Assembly: GCA_012270965.1 (NCBI GenBank)
Contig: JAAXHJ010000076.1
Span: forward strand, 52,704 to 116,703
DNA length: 64,000 nt
Source: Candidatus Palauibacter poriticola
Lineage (GTDB): Bacteria > Gemmatimonadota > Gemmatimonadetes > Palauibacterales > Palauibacteraceae
Direction of reading: 5' to 3'
A model generated the notes under the pieces. The model saw nothing but the letters and a program-made list of their open reading frames with translations. It was not told the DNA's origin and did not search any database. A program made the translations under genes and the position numbers. Position 1 is the first letter of the stretch; every line of letters begins with the position of its first letter. Positions 17,029-26,817 of the stretch are shown here, one piece after another.

Positions 17029-17116
17029 CGGACGGGGTGGGATTCGAACCCACGAGGCAGGGTTGCTGCCCACACGCTCTCCAGGCGTGCGCCTTAGTCC
17101 GCTCGGCCACCCGTCC
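17029..17116 (-). tRNA. tRNA-Ser (anticodon GGA)
   Basis: Acceptor stem GGACGGG/CCCGTCC, anticodon stem CACGC/GCGTG around loop CTGGAGA (anticodon GGA), long variable arm, T arm with TTCGAAT, discriminator G. 88 bases without CCA. Confidence 0.95.
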
Positions 17117-17154
17117 GGAAGCCCCCGGGGTGAGGCCGGAGGTAGGTGGGTAGG

Positions 17155-17240
17155 CGGAGGGGGTGGGATTCGAACCCACGAGACTCTCTCGAGTCAACGC
17201 CTTAGCAGGGCGCCGCCTTAAGCCACTCGGCCACCCCTCC
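17155..17240 (-). tRNA. tRNA-Ser (anticodon GCT)
   Basis: Acceptor stem GGAGGGG/CCCCTCC, anticodon stem GCGCC/GGCGT around loop CTGCTAA (anticodon GCT), long variable arm, T loop TTCGAAT, discriminator G. 86 bases without CCA; 38 bases upstream of tRNA-Ser(GGA) in the direction of transcription. Confidence 0.95.
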
Positions 17241-17260
17241 GCGGGATGCTGCCGTCTCGA

Positions 17261-17333
17261 TTGGCCCGCCAGGACTCGAACCTGGAATCTTCTGGTCCAG
17301 AGCCAGACGTGTTGCCAATTCCACCACGGGCCA
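17261..17333 (-). tRNA. tRNA-Gln (anticodon CTG)
   Basis: Acceptor stem TGGCCCG/CGGGCCA, anticodon stem TCTGG/CCAGA around loop CTCTGGA (anticodon CTG), T arm CCAGG-TTCGAGT-CCTGG, discriminator A. 73 bases without CCA. First gene of a Gln-Ser-Ser tRNA cluster. Confidence 0.95.
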
Positions 17334-17447
17334 TCGTCCCCATGAGTTGGGGCCGTCGATAATACGTGAGCGGGGTCGGCGCTTCAAGCGGTGGTTCCGC
17401 CGGGGCTCCGGCCCGGTGGTGCCGCTGGGGTCGCTGAAATCGAGCAG

Positions 17448-17705
17448 CTAATCCCCGGGGGCGGACGCTTCGCGGAGCTTGCGGAGGCGCTCGGCTTCGG
17501 CGGCCGCCTCCGCGATCGTTCGGAAACCGGACCCGGAGCGCGCGCCGTCGCTGTCTTCCAACGGCACGGCGTACCAGCGGTCCGCGCGATCTTCGGACCG
17601 ATCCATGTAGTGGCCGCGCTCGAGCCGAAATCCATCGAGTTTCGCGCGGAAGCGGAGCGCCCTCACGATCACGCCGGGGTCGAAATGGTCTTGAGACACG
17701 ATCAC
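17448..17705 (-). CDS. Hypothetical protein, 85 residues
   Basis: Starts at a GTG at 17705. The N-terminal half contains alternating strands (DPGVIVRALRFRAKLDGFRL), and the C-terminus is a long charged helix (IAEAAAEAERLRKLREA). Balanced composition and lack of overlap with another gene favour a real gene, but no family is recognised. It lies between the tRNA cluster and a GntR-type gene. Confidence 0.4.
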   Translation of the reverse strand: MIVSQDHFDPGVIVRALRFRAKLDGFRLERGHYMDRSEDRADRWYAVPLEDSDGARSGSGFRTIAEAAAEAERLRKLREASAPGD

Positions 17706-17821
17706 TTCTCGAAGCCGGAGTGCATGGACGGACAGACCCTCTTCTTCACGATTCCAACAACTCCGTGGTGGAGCAACCTCGGCTGAAACTCCCGTAACTT
17801 AGGGGATAATTTGCGCATGGG

Positions 17822-18814
17822 CTACGGTCGCCCCGTGGATGGTACCCCGTAGGAGGCGGAGCCGCCGCCCCGACCGCGCGCGGGCCGCTCGGTCCTGGAC
17901 AGGTAGGCGCGGAGCCGTTCGATCTCTTCGGGCGGGACGAGCGTAATCGGCACCGCCGGCGCCATGCCGGACGTATACCGAGACATCGGGACGAGCCGGT
18001 CATGAAAGATGATCGTTGCCGCCGTCACGGCTCGTTGCGCGGCCTGCGCCTCGACGCGGGGGTCGAGGGCTCTGAAGCTGACTCCCAGGGCAAAGTCCCG
18101 TGCGGCGAGTTCCGCGGCGAACACGCGCACGATCTCGCTTCGGGAGAGAAGCACGACGAACCCGCGGCGTATTCGGCGGCGGACGAGTTCCCGTTCGCGG
18201 GTCCCCCCGGCGAGCGAAATCGGGACGCACTCGACGGTTCCCGTTCGGCGCATCCGCGGCAGCAGCTCACGTCGCAGGATCACCGGCGAGTTCTCCGGTA
18301 TCCTGCGCGCCGAGTCGACGGCGTGAACGCCGACTCCGCAGGCAGCTTCCAGTTCCGCGGCGAGCACGGCCCGCAACCCGGCGCGAGGCTCGCACAGCGT
18401 CACGGGGCGCGGATCCGCGCCCCGTGCGCCACCCACGATCCGCTCCAGCTCGTTGAGCAGCCGCCAACGGGAGAATCCCCCCGCGTGCGCGCGCCTCAGC
18501 AGATCCAGCGCCGCCGTCCTCGGCTCCGTCTCCACCCCCATCGGAGGGCGGAGGGGGCGCGGGCGGATCGACACGCGGGGGCGCTGCCCCTTCCCGAGTT
18601 CGATGAGGTTCCTCCGCCGCAGCCGCGCGAACGCGGCGCCAACCGTCCCCCGGTCGACTCCGAGTCGGCGCGCCATGTCCCGGGACGACGGAAGCGGGGC
18701 CCCGGGCCGCACGTGTCCATCCCGAATCCCGGCCTCCAGATCGGCCGCGAGTTGTCGGCGGAGCGGTATGTAGTGATCCCGCGAGAGCGGCGGTAGTCCG
18801 CATCCACGCGTCAT
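17822..18814 (-). CDS. GntR-type winged-helix regulator with unassigned C-terminal domain
   Basis: A 330-residue protein. Residues of about 15-85 form a GntR winged helix (LRRQLAADLEAGIRDGHVRP, SSRDMARRLGVDRGTVGAAF). The rest could be the small-molecule or aminotransferase-like domain of MocR/YtrA-type regulators, but the PLP lysine motif is not evident and the length is too short for a full MocR protein. The C-terminal part includes a periplasmic-binding-like pattern (ERELVRRRIRRGFVVLLSRS). Its targets are unknown; neighbouring genes give no clear pathway. Confidence 0.65.
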   Translation of the reverse strand: MTRGCGLPPLSRDHYIPLRRQLAADLEAGIRDGHVRPGAPLPSSRDMARRLGVDRGTVGAAFARLRRRNLIELGKGQRPRVSIRPRPLRPPMGVETEPRTAALDLLRRAHAGGFSRWRLLNELERIVGGARGADPRPVTLCEPRAGLRAVLAAELEAACGVGVHAVDSARRIPENSPVILRRELLPRMRRTGTVECVPISLAGGTRERELVRRRIRRGFVVLLSRSEIVRVFAAELAARDFALGVSFRALDPRVEAQAAQRAVTAATIIFHDRLVPMSRYTSGMAPAVPITLVPPEEIERLRAYLSRTERPARGRGGGSASYGVPSTGRP

Positions 18815-18894
18815 GTGTCCGAGCCTCCCTGCCCTGGCAGCCCACGTATTGGCCCTCGTCGACGGGAGTATGGGGATGGGCTCTCAACGGGGGA

Positions 18895-20675
18895 TCAACT
18901 CGCCAGCCCTGGCCCTCGCCGAAGGCCCGCCAGAAAGTCGTCCACGCCACGAGTGTTGAGGACGTGTTCCGGGGTGAGCCACGCGCGGCGCGCCTGCTCG
19001 ACGCCGTAGTGCGCCAAATCCAGATGGTCCGGCCGGTGCGCGTCGGTCGCAACCACGACGGGTACGCCCAGTTTGCGCGCGCGCCAAAGGTGGCTGTCCC
19101 CCAGGTCCAGACGGTGGGGGTGCGAGTTGACTTCGACGGCAACGCCGAACTCGGCGCAGGCGTGCAGAATGTCGTCGATATCCACGTCGATCGGACCGCG
19201 CCGGTTGATGATCCGTCCCGTCGGGTGTCCGAAGATCATTGAGCGGGGATGTGCGAGCGCCTTCAGGACGCGTGCCGTCTGCCGCGCGCGCTCCAGTCCG
19301 AAGAAGGAATGAATCGAGATGATCACGACATCGAGTCGCTCGAGCATCTCGTCCTCGAGATCCAGCGACCCATCGCGCAGGATGTCGACTTCCATCCCGC
19401 GCAGGATCCGGATCTCGGGGTGCGCGGCCTGCACTTCGGCGATCTCGTCCCATTGGCGTCGAAGCTTGGCGGCGTCGAGACCCCCGACCATCGCCAGCGC
19501 TTTCGAGTGGTCGGTCATCGCCATGTACTCGTAACCGCGCGCCGCGCACGCCTGGACCATCGTCTTCAGGGAAGCGCGGCCGTCGGACCACGTGCTGTGC
19601 ATGTGGACGTCCCCGCGCAGGTCGGACGTCTCGACCAGATGCGGCAGTTCGCCGGCTTTGGAAGCCCGGAACTCTCCCCGGTCGCGTCGGATTTCCGGCG
19701 CAAACCATGCGAGATCTAACGCTTGGTAGACCTCCTCCTCCGTCGCTCCCGCAACCATCTCTCCCTCGGAGGCAGTGCCCCGCTCGCCGAGCGCGGCGCC
19801 AAGGGACTCCTCGGGGATCGTGAACACGCCGTACTCGGACATCCGGAAGCTTCGTTCGAGCGCGCGGCGCCTAAGGCGGATGTTGTGTTCCTTCGACCCC
19901 GTGAAATAGATGAGCGCCGCCCCCCAGCTTTCGGGCGGTACGACCCGCAGGTCGACCTGCAGCCCACTGCGGAGACGCACCGAGGTCTTCGTTCCGCCGG
20001 CCCCGATCACGCTCTCCACGCCGGAAAACCCGACGAGCGCCTCCGAAGCGGCGCACGCGTCGTCGGCGAGGACAAGGACATCGATGTCGCCCACGGTCTC
20101 CTTCCGACGTCGATAGCTCCCCGCGACCTCCAAGCGGGTGATGCCGGGTGCCGCCCGGAGGTGTTCGATCAACGGAGGCAGAAGCTTGTCGACTTCTCCG
20201 AGGCGGAAGCGAGTCGTGTTCGTGCGGTAGTTCCGAATGCCGCGGAGGATCCGGTCCTGCGTCTTGAGTCCAAAACCGGGCAGTTCGGCCACCAGCCCCT
20301 CACCCGCAACCGCGTCGAGATCGTCGATCGATTCGACGCCCAGCTCGTCCCACAGCTTGCGCGCCTTCTTGGGGCCGACCCCCGGGAGCCGCATCAGCTC
20401 GACGAGCCCGGCGGGGATCTCGGCCGTCAGCTCATCGAGCATCGCGAGGCGCCCGCTCTCCACGAGTTCGCGAATGTTGTCCGCCATCCCTTTCCCGATC
20501 GACGGCAGCTCGGCGAGGTCGGCGCCCTGCTCGACCGCTTTGCGCAGGGGCGACGCGTGCGCGTTGATCGTGCGCACGGCATTGCGGTAGGCGCGCACGC
20601 GGAACGGGTTCGCCTGCTGGATCTCGAGTAGATCGGCAACCTCGTTCAGGATGCGGACGATCTCGATGTTCTCCA

Positions 20676-20676
<1 letters not shown>
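18895..20676 (-). CDS. polX: DNA polymerase/3'-5' exonuclease PolX
   Basis: Family X polymerase for gap filling in base excision repair, 593 residues. Order of domains: helix-hairpin-helix 8-kDa region (about 1-150, LPSIGKGMADNIRELVES and LPGVGPKKARKLWDE), nucleotidyltransferase palm with GSYRRRKETVGDIDVLV (metal aspartates in DID) and a third Asp in LQVDLRV, then the C-terminal PHP exonuclease domain from about 345 (DVHMHSTWSDG, MTDHSKAL, GMEVDIL, VEVNSHP, ATDAHRP), whose metal residues appear intact. Its ATG overlaps the ligA stop by one base (TGATG), so polymerase and ligase are made together. Confidence 0.93.
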
Positions 20677-22853
<2,177 letters not shown>

Positions 22854-23600
22854 TCAGAAGGCGACACCCAAGAGGACGCCGACGATCCGATAACTGTCCT
22901 CGGCGGTCGTGAACGCAAGGTACGGCCGAACGTAAACGCTGCTGATCTCGACCGTGACGCCGCCGCGGATGACGGTGCCGGCTTCCCTCTCCCCCTCCAC
23001 GATGTCGTTGTAGAGCCGGTCGACCGAGTAGCTCTCGATGCTCACGGTCGCCGAGGGGATGATCGCAAGGCCGGAGCCCGTCGCGCCGAAGCGTTTCCCC
23101 ACGGCCGCGCCGACCCCGTAAACGGTCTCGCTCCTGTCGGGGAGACCGCCCGAGTTCGTCGACAGGACGCCTGCGATCCCCACGGTGGCGACGGGACAAA
23201 CCGACAGCACGGGAAGCGGAAGCTTGAGGGCGACGCTCGCCCGCGCATCCTCGAAGTCGAACTCCCGATCGGACGCGGCCGTGCCGGAGAACTTCAGATA
23301 CCGACCCGTCGCGGCCACCGGACCCAGGTCGAGCCCGCCGGCGCCTCCAAGGCCCCTGACATCTTCGGATGACTCGCGCCACACGGCTCCCGAACCGCTG
23401 AGGAACCCGCTACCGCCGAACCCGAGGCAAGCCTGCGCCTCGAGCGCCGCCGGAGCCGCGATTTCGGTCAGCGCCAGCCACGCCAGCCACGCCAGCCGAC
23501 GCGGCGTCAACGCCCTTATTCTCCCTCGTTCCTCCTTGTCAGGCGGTCGCTTCACCGCTCTCGGCGCTGACGCGGGGTTTCGCCACGGGCTCCTAACCAT
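22854..23600 (-). CDS. Secreted outer-membrane-type beta-barrel protein
   Basis: A 248-residue protein from the ATG at 23600, which overlaps the end of the upstream sortilin-like gene by eight bases. A long basic leader precedes a signal peptide (ALTPRRLAWLAWLALTEIA, cleavage near LEAQA). The mature part is alternating beta-strand sequence with aromatic ends (GLDLGPVAATGRYLKFSG, TVYGVGAAVGKRFGA, VYVRPYLAF) and a final hydrophobic strand ending in Phe, as in outer membrane barrels. The leader is unusually long, so a later non-ATG start is possible. Confidence 0.6.
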   Translation of the reverse strand: MVRSPWRNPASAPRAVKRPPDKEERGRIRALTPRRLAWLAWLALTEIAAPAALEAQACLGFGGSGFLSGSGAVWRESSEDVRGLGGAGGLDLGPVAATGRYLKFSGTAASDREFDFEDARASVALKLPLPVLSVCPVATVGIAGVLSTNSGGLPDRSETVYGVGAAVGKRFGATGSGLAIIPSATVSIESYSVDRLYNDIVEGEREAGTVIRGGVTVEISSVYVRPYLAFTTAEDSYRIVGVLLGVAF

Positions 23601-26600
23601 CCTCTCCTCCGTCTCGGTTGGGCGAGGTGCCGGCGCCCGCCAGATTCCCAAGCGCTTCGAGCGCATCCACGGCAGCGCTCCGCCGGGCGGATGCGGCCTC
23701 GACTTCCGCGCGGATGCGCTCGAGCCGGCGCCGGTGGTCGTCGGACGGGCCGGTTAGCGATCCGGTCGTCGAGGGGCCGCCGTCGAACTTGCCTCTCAAG
23801 CCGGTCCACCAGTTGCGGATGTCTCCGTTGATCGAACGCCATTCGTCGGCGACCTCCTCGATCTCGGCGACAAGTTCCCGCGCGCGTTCAAGACCCTCCG
23901 CCGCCACATCTTCCGCGCCCTCCAGCATCTCGAACAACTCGGAGGCCCGGCGCTCCACATCATAGGCTTCGCTGCCCTCCTCATAGGCCACCCGCTGGAG
24001 CTCGAAAAGAGCCATCGTGAACTCGTAACGTGCCAGGCGCTCCTCGGTGGACACCGGCAGTTCGGGATCGGGACGGACTTCAAGCGACTGCTCGCGCGTC
24101 TCGCCTCCCGCGGTCAGGCGTACCGTGAACACTCCGGCTAGGACCAACGGACCCTCGGGGCCCGCATCCAGGCTGGGCACCTCGTAGCGGGCGGTGTCGT
24201 GCGGAAGCGGGTCGTGCCGCAGGTCCCACGCGACCCGGTTGAGGCCGGCCGCACCCGGGCCTTCGAGCCTCCGGACGTTCCGTCCGCCGTGGTCCAGCAC
24301 GTCAATCGAGACACCGCCCGCGATCTCCCCGGGGAGCCAGTAGTCGATGTTCGCGCCGAATGCGGGGTTTTCGGCACGGAACGTCCCCTGCCCCATCGAC
24401 GGCACGTCGTTCCGGTACAGGAAGAGCGTTGCCGGGCGCGGGGTGAACAGCCGCACGGCGCCGCCGTTCGTTGCGGCCGCGGGCGAGCGCTGCGACAGCG
24501 GCGTGATGTCGTCGAGAATCCAGATGGCGCGGCCGTGCGTGCCGAGGACGATGTCGTTCTCGCGCGGGTGGATCTCGATGTCGTCGACCGGAACGGCGGG
24601 GAGGCCCGAGCCGAGCGCGGCCCACGTCGCTCCGCGGTCCAATGAGGCGAAGGCGCCGTTCTCCGCGCCGGCGATCAGCAGATCCGGATTCGCCGGATGC
24701 TCGCGGATCACGTTCACGCTGGCCATGCCGCCACCCGTCGCCCGGCCCGTGGCCGTCACCGCCGCCGCCCCCTTCAACCCCTCCTCAAGCGACCGCCAAG
24801 TCTCGCCGAAATCCTCCGTTACGACCGCGAGCGGCCCGTAGTCGTCGTCCCAGTGCCCGTCCAAGCTTACGTACGCGCGGCCCGCCTCCGCGTGCGAGGC
24901 CTCGACCCAGCTCACGTAGTACGGGAACGGGAGCCCCGCCGCCCCAGCCACCCGATCGGTCAGATCCTCCCAGTGCGCCCCGTCGTCCCGGCTTACGCGC
25001 ACCGAGCCGTCGTCCGCTCCGATCCACAGCAACCCCGCCTCGACCGGCGATTCCGCCACGGCCGTAATCTCCCCGTACCCGGAGGCGCCATCGTGCTTCG
25101 AGAGCGTCGTCGAGTCCGGACGCACGCCCATCAGCTCGAGGCTGTCCTGATGAATCTGCCGTGTGAGATCCTCGGTCGCGCGCCAGCTCTCCCCCCGATC
25201 GTTCGAGATGAAGAGCCGGTTGCCGCCCAGATAGACCCGGTTCGGGTCGTGCGGGGACACCAGGATCGGCGACTTCCAATCGAAGCGGTACGAGACCGTC
25301 GTGTCCGGCGGGAAGGGCTTGAGCGCCTTCCGGTCTCCGGTGGCGAGGTTCACGCGCACGATCCCGGCGTTCTGCGACGTCAGGTAGACGGTGCCGAGAT
25401 CCGACCAGTCCGTTTCCGCGTACATCCCGTCGCCATAGTCGAGGACCTGCCAGTCGCGGTTCATGATCCCCTGATAGCGGCGCGTCCGGCTGGGGCCTCG
25501 GTATGAGTTGTTGTCCTGCAGTCCCCCGTAGACTTGGTACGGATCCGCCAGATCCAAGTCGATATCGTAGAACTGGGCGATGGGGATGTTCCCGATGAAC
25601 GTCCAGTGGTCGCCGCCGTCCCACGTGGAATAGAGTCCTCCGTCGTTCCCGAGAATCATGTGGCGCGAGTCCTCGGGATCGATCCACAGGTCGTGGTGAT
25701 CCACATGGACGCCGGTGTTGTATTCGACCTCCATGGGCAGGGCCTCGAAGGTGTGGCCGCCGTCCTCCGAACGGTGGAGGCTGCCCGCCACCAGCCAAAT
25801 GCGACCCTCATCGTTTGGGTCGATCCGGAGCTGGCTGTAGTACATCGGACGCTGGTTCAGTTCGTTGACGCGCGTCCAGCTCTCGCCGCGGTCTCGAGAG
25901 ACGAAGATCCCGCCCGCCTCCGCCTCCACGACGGCCGTGACGAGAGCCGGATCCCGAGCCGACACGGCGAGCCCTATCCTTCCCTTGTCCCCTTCGGGCA
26001 GGCCCCCGGTCACCTCTCGCCAGGAGTCTCCGCCGTCCGTCGACTTGTAGATGCCGCTCCCCGGCCCGCCGCCCGCGAACCCCCACGCGCGCCGCCGCCG
26101 CTGGTACGCGGCCGCGTAGACGATGGATGGATCCGCCGGATTGAGGGCGAGGTCCACGAAACCGGTGTCGTCGTCGATGTGGAGGACCTTCGCCCATGTC
26201 TCGCCGCGGTCCGTCGTTCGGTACACGCCGCGCTCGGCGTTGGGGCCGAACAGATGACCCAGCGCCGCCACCCATACGATGTCCGGGTCGGTGGGATGGA
26301 CGGCGATGCGCCCGATGTGCCGGGTTTCCTCCAGCCCCGCGAGCCGCCACGTCTTGCCGCCGTCGGAGGAGTGATAGACGCCTTGTCCCCACGGCGAACT
26401 GTTGCGGTTGTTCGGTTCCCCCGTCCCGACCCACACTTCCAATGGATCAGACGGGGCGAGCGCGATGTCCCCGATCGAGAGGTTTGCCGCGTCGTCAAAG
26501 ATCGGTTCCCAAGTCGTGCCGTGGTTGAGGCTCTTCCAGACGCCGCCGGAAGCCGCCCCGATGTAGATGTGCGACTGCGTGCCGGGCACGACTTCGAGAT

Positions 26601-26814
26601 CGGCGATGCGGCCGCCGGAGATCGCCGGCCCGATCAGACGCCACGTGAGTCCTGCCGCGATTCGATCCGAGGATTGGGCCTCCACGCGAGGGGGGATTGA
26701 CGCGAGGGCCACGTTCAGCGCCGCCGCGAGGGCCACGTTGGGTGCCGCCGCCGCCAGCGCGCGGACGGAGATCCGGCGCGGGACGGCAGGAGTACGACCG
26801 GGATGAAGGATCAT
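23593..26814 (-). CDS. Sortilin/BNR-repeat secreted protein
   Basis: A large exported protein of 1073 residues with a signal peptide. Residues of about 50-700 are beta-propeller repeats of the BNR/VPS10 type with Asp-box phrases (SSDGGKTWRL, TTDRGETWAKV, SRDRGESWTRV, SNDRGESWRA, SRDDGAHWEDL). Residues after about 740 form a separate beta-rich domain and a helical C-terminus. Family members are frequent in Gemmatimonadota and related phyla and are annotated as glycosyl hydrolase-like, without proven activity. It begins four bases after the S9 peptidase stop, indicating one transcript. Confidence 0.88.
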   Translation of the reverse strand: MILHPGRTPAVPRRISVRALAAAAPNVALAAALNVALASIPPRVEAQSSDRIAAGLTWRLIGPAISGGRIADLEVVPGTQSHIYIGAASGGVWKSLNHGTTWEPIFDDAANLSIGDIALAPSDPLEVWVGTGEPNNRNSSPWGQGVYHSSDGGKTWRLAGLEETRHIGRIAVHPTDPDIVWVAALGHLFGPNAERGVYRTTDRGETWAKVLHIDDDTGFVDLALNPADPSIVYAAAYQRRRRAWGFAGGGPGSGIYKSTDGGDSWREVTGGLPEGDKGRIGLAVSARDPALVTAVVEAEAGGIFVSRDRGESWTRVNELNQRPMYYSQLRIDPNDEGRIWLVAGSLHRSEDGGHTFEALPMEVEYNTGVHVDHHDLWIDPEDSRHMILGNDGGLYSTWDGGDHWTFIGNIPIAQFYDIDLDLADPYQVYGGLQDNNSYRGPSRTRRYQGIMNRDWQVLDYGDGMYAETDWSDLGTVYLTSQNAGIVRVNLATGDRKALKPFPPDTTVSYRFDWKSPILVSPHDPNRVYLGGNRLFISNDRGESWRATEDLTRQIHQDSLELMGVRPDSTTLSKHDGASGYGEITAVAESPVEAGLLWIGADDGSVRVSRDDGAHWEDLTDRVAGAAGLPFPYYVSWVEASHAEAGRAYVSLDGHWDDDYGPLAVVTEDFGETWRSLEEGLKGAAAVTATGRATGGGMASVNVIREHPANPDLLIAGAENGAFASLDRGATWAALGSGLPAVPVDDIEIHPRENDIVLGTHGRAIWILDDITPLSQRSPAAATNGGAVRLFTPRPATLFLYRNDVPSMGQGTFRAENPAFGANIDYWLPGEIAGGVSIDVLDHGGRNVRRLEGPGAAGLNRVAWDLRHDPLPHDTARYEVPSLDAGPEGPLVLAGVFTVRLTAGGETREQSLEVRPDPELPVSTEERLARYEFTMALFELQRVAYEEGSEAYDVERRASELFEMLEGAEDVAAEGLERARELVAEIEEVADEWRSINGDIRNWWTGLRGKFDGGPSTTGSLTGPSDDHRRRLERIRAEVEAASARRSAAVDALEALGNLAGAGTSPNRDGGEDG

Positions 26815-26817
26815 TGG

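Noticed and set aside
16479..17075. Minus-strand 198-residue protein across the tRNA-Ser(GGA) region
   Set aside because: It runs through the tRNA gene and has no motif; chance frame.
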